Positions 34,810 through 45,684 of a DNA stretch of 64,000 bases are shown here, piece after piece. Location: contig CM055909.1 in the NCBI GenBank assembly GCA_029582155.1, positions 21,845,347 to 21,909,346 of the forward strand, written 5' to 3'. Position 1 is the stretch's first letter; every line of letters begins with the position of its first letter. A program made the translations under genes and the position numbers. The notes under the pieces were generated by a model. That model was not told the origin of the DNA. It was given only the letters and a program-made list of their open reading frames with translations, and made no database searches. This DNA is from Panopea generosa (taxonomy: Eukaryota > Mollusca > Bivalvia > Adapedonta > Hiatellidae).

Positions 34810-35045
34810 TAGCATCATTTTTATGCCATGATAACCAATTAACCTAATTAATCTTACCTAGGTTAACCAGTTCTTGAGAACACCCATCTCAACAAGTAAC
34901 TGATAACTTTCCCACTGTGAATCAATGGTGAGAGACGAATGACAATGAGATGTATATTATTTATCACAAAGACAATGGTCAGACAGCAATTCAAACTCAC
35001 AACCCCCCAGATTGATGTTCAGACACTCTACCAACTGGTCCTGGA
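34810..35045 (-). mobile_element. SINE S4
   Basis: Minus-strand copy with GAGTTTGAATTGC, CATTGTCTTTGTGATAAATA, GGGAAAGTTATCAGTTACTT and GAACTGGTTAACC. The head is weak. Confidence 0.72.
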
Positions 35046-35802
35046 TCTCCCAACAAGTAAATTCTTATTAAATACCCCCTGAAATTGAAGATGCAGATCT
35101 AAAGAAAGAGAATCTAAAGAGGTATTATTATTATTATTAACATTCAGCAACACAAGTGTAAGAGGTGGATCTTGACTACAGTATCTGCATGGATTATGAT
35201 GTCAAGATGCTCAATATTTATCCAGTAACCACAATATCCTTTTCTCATGTGGTCAACATTGTCATTATCACAAATAAACTGACCACATCCGGACTCTGTC
35301 AGATCTTCTGCAAGTGACTTGACCGGTCATCGATATGCTCACACGTTCCTCTTCCTGGATACTAATGGAGAAATATCCATCAGCTAATGGAGCGAACAGA
35401 GATTAATTGAAAAGGGACACAATGATAAAAACCAGTTACTGTCTATACAAGTTGTACACAAGTTTGTGTTTTCATTAGATCATACACTTTGATAAATAGA
35501 TGACTGGACATAAATAATAAATATTGCTTTATGTTAATAGCACTTTTAGAGGAAGGGATCTTTAATCGATTTCTGTTCCCTAAACACTGAAAAGAATAAT
35601 TATCCATCCAAATCATGTGAATGCCACATAAATACGATAAGAATTCTTGTCATGGAAATGGATTGGACATCTGACTACTGTTCACTACTAAGTCAAAAAA
35701 TTCTCCACAACAAAAATGGAGGGACTTGGTAATCATAATCTTTAACCATTAATCAGTTCCAATGAGTGAGTGATGGATGCATATTTTACAAATCTAATAT
35801 AA

Positions 35803-36133
35803 CAGGGTTCTAGCTCGCACTTTTTGGAATGGGGTTGGGGCCGTTACTTTGCCCGTTTTGTTTTTTAAAGAAATTGGGAAAATTACAAAGAACATGTTTC
35901 TTCAATATATGTGACAATATAATATTATGTGTATGTATTTCAAATGTATATAAAAGGTGATGTTCTTGTAGAAGACTACATTAAAATCTTAATATCAAAA
36001 AATCTCAAAAATTTTCGCCAAAATATTTCTGTTTTCGAAATTGGGAATTTTGTCACTTTGGACTGGGAAAAAAATAGATAGTATTTGTCATTTGGAATGG
36101 AGCAGAATAACAGCCCCCCAAAAAATGGCAAAC
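35803..36133 (+). mobile_element. hAT-type MITE, 331 bp
   Basis: Left end CAGGGTTCTAGCTCGC and right end AAGAGCCCTG form a short TIR with CAGGG (YARNG). No clean 8-bp target duplication is seen (TAATATAA against TATAATTA). Relatives at 31085 and 62302. Confidence 0.65.
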
Positions 36134-36164
36134 AAGAGCCCTGTATAATTAAATATTATATCAT

Positions 36165-36330
36165 CAAAGGCTGGGCCAGTTTAGCTCAATCAGTAACAGC
36201 ACTCTGAATACCAGTCCAGGAGTCATGAGGTTAAATCCCCACCCAGCTGCAGTCTCCCTGTTGACAAGGTGTCTCCCACTACATGAGATCCTGAATCTGC
36301 CACTGTTACTCAAAAACTCTGTACAGACCC
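36165..36330 (+). mobile_element. tRNA-like SINE head (S4-like or separate family)
   Basis: GTTTAGCTCAATCAGTAACA is A-box-like and GAGGTTAAATCCCCACCC is B-box-like, followed by CAGTCTCCCTGTTGACAAGG. Similar in plan to S4, but the body diverges after 36250. Confidence 0.5.
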
Positions 36331-36499
36331 CAATGATATACACCCTGATTCCACCCTTACACAAAACACCAAACTGTAAATATACATAACCAATGACTTT
36401 TGTAGACTTTGATTGACAGGATAATCTATTCCAACAGAAACATGGCTACACAGCTGAAGTATACATCAAAACTGTCAAATACATCAGAATATTCATCAG

Positions 36500-36503
36500 T
36501 GAT
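36500..36503. other. Left TGAT target-site duplication of the 4.8-kb element
   Basis: TGAT directly precedes GGGCCCTTCTC; the same four bases follow the right end at 41341-41344. Confidence 0.85.
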
Positions 36504-36676
36504 GGGCCCTTCTCAGCTATTAGGAAATTATCTCTCAAATTTTAGATATGGATAAAACCACTTAATTTCAGTTCATGACACTTATAGATATATCATAAAT
36601 GCTTAAACTGATAATAAAAAGATAGCGTAGGGCTTATTTAACAACTTTTTATTGTTTTCAGTAAAGACACCACAAA

Positions 36677-36690
36677 GTGACGCCCATTAT
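36677..36690 (+). repeat. Subterminal GTGACGCCCATTAT motif
   Basis: First of five near-identical motifs; followed by CTTGACAAAT. Possible transposase-binding site (inference from position and repetition). Confidence 0.6.
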
Positions 36691-36845
36691 CTTGACAAAT
36701 CTAATTTTCATTTTAAACAGTTTTTTCCTGCCAAAATCACTATTAAGTAACTGTTAAGTAATTCATTTATCCGGTTTTCATACACTGGAAACAACTACCA
36801 TTAAGAAAAAGTTCCTTTTTTTTTTCTGTTGTACAGTTAAAAATA

Positions 36846-36860
36846 GTGACGCCTATTACT
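36846..36860 (+). repeat. Subterminal GTGACGCCTATTACT motif
   Basis: Second motif, same orientation as the first. Confidence 0.65.
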
Positions 36861-37054
36861 TTTATTCCTGGCTGCATTTCTTTTTTTCCTTTAAGCAGAT
36901 CCTCTTTCCCATAGAAAATCCTGTTATGGACAAGTCAATCAGATTTCTTCAAATGTCTTTCATATTATATTTTAGAGTTAAAGTGACATTTAATAATTAT
37001 ATAGACACTTTTATGTACGGACATTACTGTTGACATTTTGACAACCAAAAAAAA

Positions 37055-37069
37055 GTGACGCCTATTACT
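37055..37069 (+). repeat. Subterminal GTGACGCCTATTACT motif
   Basis: Third motif; a shortened relative ACGGACATTACTGTTGACA lies just upstream at 37018. Confidence 0.65.
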
Positions 37070-37442
37070 CCAATATCATTTGTAATAAATAATATTATTT
37101 GAATACCCCTGAAGTGGTGTATCAAGTGGTAAAGAAATTAACTTTACCTGTGACTCCATATGCATTTAAGTGGACTATTCTCAAATTTTACTCATCTAAT
37201 TAAACACACAATTAAGGTGAAAATTTTTTATTGATTTTTATTGAAACATGTACATACATCCAATATGAATGATTTGCACTTGGGTAAAACACAATAAAGG
37301 ACACAAACGCTATAATCAATTCAAATAGTTATTATAAGTTGATAATAATTAAAGATATAGCTGCAAGATATAAATGGAACCTTAAGATGGCATTATTTTT
37401 TGTTTTTAACATCTGTTTGTCATAAACATTTGAATATTTTAA

Positions 37443-37998
37443 ACCCTTGTATATACGCATGATACTATCACACGCGACACTACGTCACAAATCACTTTAT
37501 CATAGTCAATATTGTGTTTGTTAAGTTCAGTTATTAAAAGCGTAAATTTATTTTTAATTCTATATGGTTGATTCGTTGCTAACATGCAATAAATTAGCTT
37601 GTGGGTTCCAGTTCATTAATACGCCAAGGGGAACAAAGGGGATGTTCTTAAAAACTTTCAAACTGCAGACGGTTATTTGAATTTTTAACTGCATCCCCTA
37701 CAGTTCACCATACTATGTTTCTCTCTGAAATGAAGTGATCATATATTACCAACCGAGGCGTTCCAAAATTAGTCCTCGTTTTCTGTTCAATGTATTTATC
37801 GAAAAGAGACGAACATTAATTTGTAAACAAAACCCGTTCATAATTATGTACTAGCTAATAATATGCTTTATATTTATTTTTCCATTTGCAAAGTCTCAGT
37901 AATCAAATAAACATGTATTCTATTATTGTGAAGATTAAAACTGACTTGCATTAAAACTAAAAACAACTGTTTAGGAAGTTTAATGAGTCTTTAAATAA
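37443..37998 (+). repeat. Dispersed repeat R3, copy inside the 4.8-kb element
   Basis: Matches, in reverse, 47160-47670. Shared pieces: ATGATACT-TC, GTCAATATTG, ATGCAATAAATTAGCTTGTG, GGTTCCAGTTCATTAATAC, GACGAACATTAATTTGTAAA and GAAGTTTAATGAG-CTTTAA. It ends just before the stop of the decayed gene's last possible exon. Class unknown. Confidence 0.75.
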
Positions 37999-38007
37999 TT
38001 ATGGACA

Positions 38008-38196
38008 CTACAAAAAGAAAATGATAATAAGATCTTGAGCCAATCTGTAACAAGGCTGGTTGATCAAGACGGTGCACAATATCAAAATTGGAGACAAAAA
38101 GAAGTTTTTGTTCCAACATCCAGCCTGCCCTTGACTGTAAAACTGGACCCATATCCCATGGGTGTCAGCTAGTTCATCATTAGGTGGTGAGACAAA
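38008..38196 (-). pseudogene. Possible further exon of the element's gene
   Basis: A TATATTTTTCAG acceptor is followed by 62 open codons (FVSPPNDELADTHGIWVQFY...) ending at TAG (38010-38008). Its phase does not match the donor at 38488, so either an exon is missing or the frame is already lost. The protein is not recognised. Confidence 0.35.
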
Positions 38197-38488
38197 CTGA
38201 AAAATATATAACAAATTGTTTAGAAATTATAAATTTATAAATTATTTACAATAAATTTAACTCTTTTTACAATAGAGTATCAGTACAGAACTTATTAATG
38301 TTTTTGCAAAGAAATTTTGTTTTATTTACCATCATGGTGAGTATCATTTCAATACATTCAGACACTAAACAACCTAGCAACATGGATTTTTTACATGGTT
38401 GACTGCAGTAGTACTACTTAAATGAACCAGTAAGTAAGTTCTATTGAAAGCTTGCTTTGATGAAATACATTGGTGTATAGATACTGAC

Positions 38489-40616
38489 CTCAGGTCAGCT
38501 TGATGATCAGTTAACTGTGATAGTACAGTAGTGGGTGGGTCATCAGTCACAGCTGGAGACATGTTCATCAAGATTGAATCTTCATTCGCTGGTCTATTAG
38601 ACGGGTCAGTCGAGAGTGGGTCAATCTCTGTGAGACTAGACAGGTTAGTTGAGAGTTTGGTGTGATGAACGGACGCGAAGTTAACAAATTATGCTTTTCC
38701 GTTCTTTGGTGCCAAGCAATCTTCTTTCTCAGCCTTTCTTTTTCTTTGAAAACAGGATCATTCTTCCTTTGTTCTGGATACCTGATGACATCAAATGCAT
38801 GTTTTAAATATAAGACATACCTCTATTGTTATATATATCAGAAATTATATGTGTAAGTTGTTAATATGTGTATGTGAAAGCTTGATTCTTATAAAACAAC
38901 TAAAAAGTCTCCAAGCAAAAGCTATAATTTCATTTTATAAAGAACTCTATGTTTAATAGTATAGATCTTTATCTTGAGAAAAATTCAGACTTTTGTGACC
39001 AATGTTGACCCAGATCAGACTAGGTTTCTGCATAGCCTGATCCTCTATGCTGTTTACAAATATTGATTTAAAACTTTAATTAATAAAATCATTCACTGAT
39101 GAAATAGCAAACAATATTGACTACACTGTACGAAAGTTAAGGTTAATCTGGTTGTACGCAAGTCATAAATGTCTGACCGCGTCCTTTTTTCTCGCAAGAC
39201 TGCTCATATAATTATATAGTAGTGTACTAAATTAATTGATTTAATTATTTTACCTTTTTGGTCTTTCAGCAGGAGTTTATGTCAAGTTATTACTATTACT
39301 GCTAATAGGTTTTGGTTCCTTTGCTGTAGGTGCACAGAGATCATGGATATTCTGCAAAATAAATGTACCATTTAGCTTTTGTTGTACCTTTTACCGAATA
39401 ACTGGCATTTAAAATGGTACTTCAAAGTCCAACATAGAAATTACATGCAATTTTCATATATTTTTCATACTTATTGTGATAGAAGAAAAAACAGTGTAGG
39501 GCATGTGATGATTTCTTATTACTTTGATTAAAACTGGTCCTTCACCTATTTCAAAAGCCTTCTGCACTGGGGGTGGGGGTGGCAGCATTCTCCACAAGTT
39601 TGGGGTAGGGAGATATGTGTAAGCAGTATAGGGTTTAACATTTTTGACAAAACTCTTTTGTTTATATTCAAATTATTCTGTAACAGCATTGGATGTGTTG
39701 GACATAATGAACTATTTTTAAACCATGTCAAACATAATTTCCATCACGAAAACAGTACAAACATTGTTATTATTTATGCTAAGCCAATTTTAAATTGTAA
39801 AACTCTATTAACAATTAATATTCCAAGAAAAAACAATCACTTGAAAGATGACACTGATGCTTGCTTTAAAATTCTAATCACAAATTACATTTCTGTATTT
39901 GGAAAATTACTTTTGACAAGACAGTCTGGTCAAAATAACTGCCAAACTACTATTTGATAGTTAAGTGTTGACAGTTGGAAGTTAGTCTCTTGCTCCAAAA
40001 ATTATGAATAAAGTTTATATTTTCTTAATGTTTTTAAAGGCTACATAAAATTTTAACTGAAAAATACAAATAAAACGCCTCATGCATGTGATGGAAATTA
40101 TGATTGACATATATTTGATGACGGACATTATTCTTGACAAAATACTAACAGATTTAGTCTATCACGCATACATCGTCAAAGCATAATTTCCGAATAAAAA
40201 ATCAAAATATTTTCTCTTATATATTCTGCACACACTTTAAATGTAAGAGGCCAACAGCTACAGCCAAGTCATCATCATTAAAAGTCTTATTCAATCGAGT
40301 CAGCATCAAAAATGAAATAAATATGAATAAAGCATGAACGGCAATTACTTCTCAGATAAATGTCTGTCAATAAAAATGTCCGTACAGACAAGTTCTGTCA
40401 AACTGTAATTGCCGATCTCGACTTTTCTAAAATACTCCTGAAAGTAAGGAGAATACTCTCGTGTGTCCGTGTGTCATCTCTCTAATCCATGTACACTGCT
40501 ATCGTTACTTCGAATTATACACAAGTATTGTGTTGGGATGATAAAACAATGATTCAATTTTTCTGTGACGCCCATTACTTGGCTGAGCGGTTGACAGACA
40601 TCAAACTTACCTCCAT
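38489..40616 (-). pseudogene. Decayed spliced gene of the 4.8-kb element (three exons)
   Basis: Exon 1 ends ATGGAG|GTAAGT (ATG at 40616-40614). Exon 2 (39254-39351) follows TTTATTTTGCAG and ends AAAAAG|GTAAAA; it is open in phase with exon 1 except for one TAA after SSNSNNLT. Exon 3 (38489-38781) follows ATGTCATCAG and ends CTGAG|GTCAGT. Across the exon 2/3 join the frame reads AERPKRYPEQRKNDPVFKEK then ERLRKK, a basic coiled segment of a type common in uncharacterised transposon proteins of invertebrates. About 20 codons later the frame must shift to stay open (HHTKLSTNLSSLTEIDPLST...). One stop plus one frameshift mean it is dead. The function, probably element mobility, is inferred from location only. 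Confidence 0.55.
40565..40579 (+). repeat. GTGACGCCCATTACT motif, right half
   Basis: Fourth motif, just downstream (gene sense) of the exon 1 donor; same orientation as those at the left end. Confidence 0.6.
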
Positions 40617-41300
40617 ATTTTTGTTTTATGTAAAATCTGCACTGGTATCGATGACGTAGTACACATAAAACGGTCTCAGGCAAATTTTAACTCCCGATAA
40701 AAAAGTCCCCTAGATCGTTTTAGTGGATTCGTGACTCGGCATACGCCAATTACGGAATTGACGGACATTTCGATTCCCGAATAAAATTTGAATTTTACAG
40801 CTTTGTCATTGTTATATACAAAGTGTGTTATTTTAAAACCTACGATGGAAATATGTTTTCCAAACATGTGGATGTTCTTTGATCATCACAACATGATTAA
40901 TATATTTTTTTTAATGCCGGCAACTCTTCTTGTTTTGACGGATGCCGTAATAGGCGTATGCATCAATTTCTAACAAGTTTTTTTTATCAATTGTAACATA
41001 TTCATTTACTAGTTATAGTGAATAGTTACAAGTATTATTTCATTTAAATATTAGCAAATGACTTACTGTTGTCATATAGATTAAAAGGGGAAAATTTGGC
41101 CATGATTGAAGTCCCCTCATTTTCCAGCCAAAATGGATGACGGATATTCCTTGACATTTCAAGTTTCAAATACAAATTTGATCCATTTTCTGAGAATTGA
41201 GTCAAGATATTGTTTTTTCTATCTGAGGAATTAACAAACAACAAATTTAAAACATAGTTTTTTATTTATCTTATTTCTAATAGAAAATACAATTTAAAAA

Positions 41301-41314
41301 GTGACGGCCATTAC
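41301..41314 (+). repeat. GTGACGGCCATTAC motif adjoining the right TIR
   Basis: Fifth motif, 8 bp from the right TIR (41323-41340). Confidence 0.6.
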
Positions 41315-41340
41315 TATTTCCAAATAGCTGAGAAGGGCCC

Positions 41341-41344
41341 TGAT
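41341..41344. other. Right TGAT target-site duplication
   Basis: Immediately follows GGGCCC of the right TIR and equals 36500-36503. Confidence 0.85.
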
Positions 41345-41659
41345 AACCAATGATAAACTGCAATAACTCCCTATCTACCCCTGTTCTACATGGCCTCTGC
41401 ATCCACATCCAGATTATCTCCCAGATAATCCTATTATTGTCTCATGAAAAAATAGGATTTAGCATGAAAATATCTGCGGACATTGATATATTGGACATGA
41501 TTAGAACATGATCACTGGTTGATTAATATAATTGAACACAGATTAACATCATCTGAAGCCTCATTCATCTTCCATAATTAGTTTTTCATTCTCATTTAGT
41601 CTGGCAATGTCAAATAGCAATAAACTATAGGAATTATTGTAAACTTTTTTTTTAAACTC

Positions 41660-41850
41660 ATTTATTTTACATTGATTGTGAAACTTGTATTACAGCATAA
41701 AAAAAATCACCCTAAAATCTTCCTGAGAAAAACTAGTGCTAAGCATGTGCAGTTGAATTGTCTTGCTCATTAGCTCTTGCTCAACACACATAGCCATGGC
41801 AGGGGATCTAACCTCTGACCCCCAGATCTTGGATTTAAATGCATAAAGTT
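41660..41850 (-). mobile_element. SINE S2, degraded
   Basis: Minus strand: GGGGGTCAGAGGTTAGATCC, CCATGGCTATGTGTGTTGAG, GAGCAAGACAATTCAACTGC, then CAGGAAGATTTTAGGGTGAT and ACAAGTTTCACAATC. Confidence 0.7.
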
Positions 41851-41859
41851 GTTTTCTAA

Positions 41860-41950
41860 ATTAAGACTTTTGGACCAAGCTGGGCCCGAACCTTGAACCT
41901 CTGTGGTGAGAGGTGAGACACTCACTGAAGTCATCAGGTAAATGATGGTC
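41860..41950 (-). mobile_element. SINE S1 fragment
   Basis: Minus strand: TCTCACCTCTCACCACAGAG, GGTTCGGGCCCAGC and TTGGTCCAAAAGTCTT match the S1 B-box region only. Confidence 0.55.
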
Positions 41951-42303
41951 ACAATTATCATCTAGGAAAGTTTGTATCCATTTTTGTTTGTTTGGACAAA
42001 ACAGAATCACTGAATACAGAGACAGTAATAAGACACCCGGTCTGGTGACCGTCTATAGGAAATAAGTCCTACAGAGAAGTTTCTAATCAAACATTGTTAA
42101 ACATTAAACAAGTGCATTACGTTATCTTGACATCCAATCTTCTCGATAATGGAAGAAACACAACCTGATTGACAATGATTCAATGTTATGTTTTTTCTAT
42201 CTATCCACAAAATGATTCATTCCACGCTAGATGATAACTACCCAGTATATCAAGTTTCATCACTTACAACAAAGTCACCAGTTTTCTCTTTTAATTTGTG
42301 TTT

Positions 42304-42307
<4 letters not shown>

Positions 42308-42392
<85 letters not shown>
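42308..42392. repeat. Compound microsatellite (GA)n-(GACA)n
   Basis: About 42 bp of GA repeats passes directly into about 40 bp of ACAG/GACA repeats. It creates a false REREREDRQTDRQT open frame on the plus strand. Confidence 0.95.
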
Positions 42393-43550
42393 TGATGTAT
42401 ATACCGAAAAATTAAGTTACAAATTTGACAACTTCAAATGCTCAATCATATAGGTGCACATAAATTATAGCCTAGACACAAAAAGCAAAGAAGTTACATA
42501 TAATTCAGCACCTTGCTATGTTCTAGTCTGAGACCTACGTCCCGAAAATGGCATTATCATACCATAATTGAAAGGCAATTTGAAATTTTTCTTACCTTGG
42601 TCCACCATAGTAGCAAAATTATCCACAATCTGTCAAACGGTCTTTTATTTATAAAATTGTGCACAAAATGTTCTTCATAATAATTATAACATTCATTTAT
42701 TCTAAACATGCACAAAACTATACATCTCCAGAAATCCACGTCAGATGGTGCGTAGCCACACATGTACACACATAATAAATGAAATAAAATATTGATATTG
42801 CCATTTCATATAAATGCAAATTAGCAGAATTAGTAGGCCCAGGGATAACAATCTATGCTGAACAACACCAGATGGTGGAGAAACATTGCAGATTTACAAA
42901 CAAGCTGTAGTTTAGACTGATTTCATCTGAGATCCTCAGCCTAACCAGCTGAATGAATCAATAAGAAAATCACAAGACCATGCAGTAAACTTAAAGAAAA
43001 AGAGATTTTTGAAGATTCTTTGATGTTTTAATTGCTTCCTATCTCGAATTTATTCAAGTAAGTGATTAAAGTTGAAACTGAAGACAATGAACAGGAAATG
43101 CGAAAATTAAGAAATTACTGTATTTCTTGTCTCTTTTTATAAGCGGATAACAAAACACAGGAAACCAAACACAACCTAATTCCTATTTAAGTGACTCATT
43201 GAAGAACACACATTTTTTACACCCTGGCACCCAGCTATTAATCTAAGAAATATAAAAGACAAGACAAATAAATGAATAAATTGGAACCAGCCTGAATGTC
43301 TGAGAGAAATTCCTGTTACCATGGTTACAGCAGACTACAAATTTTATCAATAGAGTTTCAAGGTTAGGACATACAGAAGAAAGGGAAGTAAGACTGACTT
43401 TCCTTGAGGATAGAATTGTACTTCTAAAACCATTTATTTTGTATCGATGTTAAGCTTTGCTGTAAACACTTTTTCAAACACATCACAACAGCGTCTGCCT
43501 TATAAGCACTGCATTTAATTAATCTGAAGTATCATATCAAACAGACTATC
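42393..43550. other. Intronic; nothing recognised
   Basis: AT-rich unique-looking sequence. Confidence 0.45.
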
Positions 43551-43790
43551 ACCTTGGTTGTGTGGTATAAGACACCATCTCAAAATCACTTACCTCTCAC
43601 CATTGCGGTTGTGATTTTGAGCCCAGCTTGTCCCCACCACAAAAATAAATTAGGAGGAAATGTTTGCCAGTAACTTGCAGAAGGACATTAGTTCTATATA
43701 AAATCACTCTGTGGCCTTCCCGGACCAATAAACCTGATGTCATGTATATATTCTGTAACGTGCTAAAATAGCATTAGACTCAACTCTATC
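43551..43790 (+). mobile_element. SINE S1
   Basis: TGTGTGGTATAAGACACCAT, TCTCACCATTGCGGTTGTGA, GGAAATGTTTGCCAGTAACT and a CGGACCAATAAACCTGATG tail. In tandem with the next S1 copy. Confidence 0.78.
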
Positions 43791-43792
43791 AT

Positions 43793-44032
43793 GAGGGTCT
43801 TCTGCGGCCGGGTGGTCTAAGGCGCCGCCTCAAGATCACTTACTTCTCACTACTAAGGTTGTAGGTTTGAGAAATTTATGAGAGAAAGTTTCCAGTTTCT
43901 TGCTGAAGGACGGTGGCTCTACTCAGTCTGACTCAGTCTGAGGTCTTCCTCCACCAGTAAAACTGGATATGCTATATATAACCTGAAATGTGTTGAAAAT
44001 GGCGTTAAACTCCATTCAAAAAACAAATATAT
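43793..44032 (+). mobile_element. SINE S1, well preserved
   Basis: Head CTGCGGCCGGGTGGTCTAAG then GCGCCGCCTCAAGATC; core GAGAGAAAGTTTCCAGTTTC; tail ACTGGATATGCTATATATAA; terminal GTTGAAAATGGCGTTAAACT. ACTCAGTCTG is doubled within. Confidence 0.85.
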
Positions 44033-44149
44033 ATATCATGAGTATGGCATGTTTCTAACCGAATCATTCATATAATAGAACTTGTACAATATACAGATTA
44101 CACTGCATCACGAATTATGTGGTCACGTGTAAAAATAGTACTAGAAATT

Positions 44150-44300
44150 TCTATAAAAGCTTGTCCTCCCCTTTCCAACATTTTTAATTGAATGCTAAAA
44201 TCAAAGAAATATTAAAGTCAGTTTCTTAAATCTTACTCATCCTGACCAAATGTCCAGTTGTCATAGCGATCGGACAAGTGAAATTTTCAAGCCCTGAAGT
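44150..44300 (+). repeat. Dispersed repeat R2
   Basis: TATAAAAGCTTGTCCTCCCC, TTTTAATTGAATGCTAAAAT, AAAGTCAGTTTCTTAAATCT and TGACCAAATGTCCAGTTGTC. Also at 58005-58140 and twice inside the 42-bp satellite. Confidence 0.75.
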
Positions 44301-44377
44301 GACCAAAGGTTTGGACAAACAATCACTAAAAACAAAGATGACTAGTGATGTATTTACTGGTGTGACATTTCATGAAC

Positions 44378-44660
44378 AAGAGTTGTCAGAAGACCAACAA
44401 AGCTCCCCTCTAGGTGTCTAAGTCCAAAAAGGGCCATAACTGTGCCAAAATGCAATCCTGAGTTATGGTTCTTGTCTGTGTGTGTGTTCCATTGATGATG
44501 GTGAACACCCATGCAAAGTTTCATTAATATCCAATGAGTGGTTGCATAGATATCATAAAAGTTTAACCTGGGTGTCTAGAGACGATGCCGACGACGATGC
44601 TGGGGTCATGACAATAGCTTTCCTTGGACTAGTGATGTCACTAGCCTGTCTTCCTCAAAC
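44378..44660 (+). mobile_element. AAGAG-TGTC element
   Basis: ACAAGAGTTGTCAGAAGACC start, GGGCCATAACTGTGCCAAAA, ATGAGTGGTTGCATAGATAT, and GCTGGGGTCATGACAATAGC near the end. The terminal CAGCGAGCT seen in the 23951 copy is lost. Confidence 0.7.
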
Positions 44661-44754
44661 TGACAATTGAGCAATAGTCTACCCACACAGACACAGTGAC
44701 TTCCAACAAATCTCCGAAGCATATTAGAATTAGTGGTCTGCAACCTATTATGTC

Positions 44755-45000
44755 ATCCATGTTTTATGATGAATTTGTTTGAATATTAAACATCAATTTT
44801 CTGTCATCTAGGGCTAACATGATCAGCTGACTTAACCACTCTTTGTTGGGATCCTAGAACGATTACTGGTAATCGAGCCTACCCATCTTCGCAAGAAACT
44901 GATAATATTCCCACTTGAATCAGTGGCGAGAGAATAATGATATAAAGATACAATATGTTGCATACTCAATCACCACGAAATCTGTGGTCGGGAAAATTTA
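44755..45000 (-). mobile_element. SINE S4
   Basis: Minus strand: TGATTCAAGTGGGAATATTA, TCTTGCGAAGATGGGTAGGC, AGGATCCCAACAAAGAG and CATGTTAGCCCTAGATGAC. Followed (45005-45070) by what looks like an S1 B-box fragment. Confidence 0.7.
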
Positions 45001-45070
45001 TGGTAGACATTATCACATTAAGTGTTTGGACAGAGTTGGGCTTGAACCCATGACCTCAATGTTAACTTGA

Positions 45071-45684
45071 GAGGTCATTAATGATCCCTAGAAACTAGAA
45101 AACGTTACTGGGAAGAACCTGACAAAGTATACATCAAGGGGAATAATTCTGTCAATAACAAAAGGAGAGTAATGGAATCTTGACAGTGCATGTCACAGGA
45201 TTTCAAAAATGAACACCCTCCTGGGGCTTAAAATAATGGCTTTTACTGGCAGGTCTTGGACCTCAGGGTTCTCCAAAGGAAGGAATGCAAGCGCTTGGGT
45301 AATGAGCCCGTAAATGCCTCTAACACATTTTTAAGTGTACCTTCCAGCAAAATTTTTGAAAGAACCGCAAGAAATTCAGAAAGGTCGAAACTATACTGAT
45401 AAAATTTGCATTATGTCTTTCATTTTTGATAGGTACCATTTGCCAGAGGGTTTTGAAATGACATACAAAACTAGTACAACCATAGGTATTGATAAAACTT
45501 TCACACCAAGGATTTTTATTTTCAACTTTTGAAAGGTCAGGTGGATCTGGCTCAAGTAAAATTACAAGGGTCCGGACCTTTGCACTATATTAAACGCCTG
45601 TCTGAGCATCTCATTGAAAATTCTATGTGACATTAATGACTGCTTGACTTTCCAACCACCACATGAATTTATATATCTTCCAAC
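45071..45684. other. Intronic side of the MRL first coding exon; no gene seen
   Basis: AT-rich unique sequence downstream (gene sense) of the donor at 45684. The frame read through the donor runs to a stop near 45562; I treat that as intron. Confidence 0.45.

Larger units (their letters stand above)
36504..41340. mobile_element. 4.84-kb DNA transposon with TIRs, TGAT duplication and decayed gene
   Basis: The ends are GGGCCCTTCTCAGCTATT at the left and its exact inverse AATAGCTGAGAAGGGCCC at the right; beyond one mismatch the TIR continues with GGAAAT. Both ends are flanked by TGAT. GTGACG-CC-ATTAC motifs recur near both ends. A spliced, broken minus-strand gene (38489-40616) lies in the middle, and another dispersed repeat (37443-37998) sits within. 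A 4-bp duplication with GRG-type termini is what is known for Sola elements; Academ and others also make short duplications. The superfamily is therefore open, and no catalytic domain can be read. Confidence 0.85.

Noticed and set aside
39658-39957. 99-codon plus-strand open frame inside the 4.8-kb element
   Set aside because: AT-driven composition, no motif, and opposite strand to the spliced gene remains.
41545-41590. Minus-strand MNEASDDVNL, which resembles the missing MRL exon
   Set aside because: No phase-1 donor follows, the upstream sequence has no acceptor in frame, and the similarity is short enough to be chance.
42188-42415. Open frame with RERERE/DRQTDRQT
   Set aside because: Made by the GA/GACA microsatellite.
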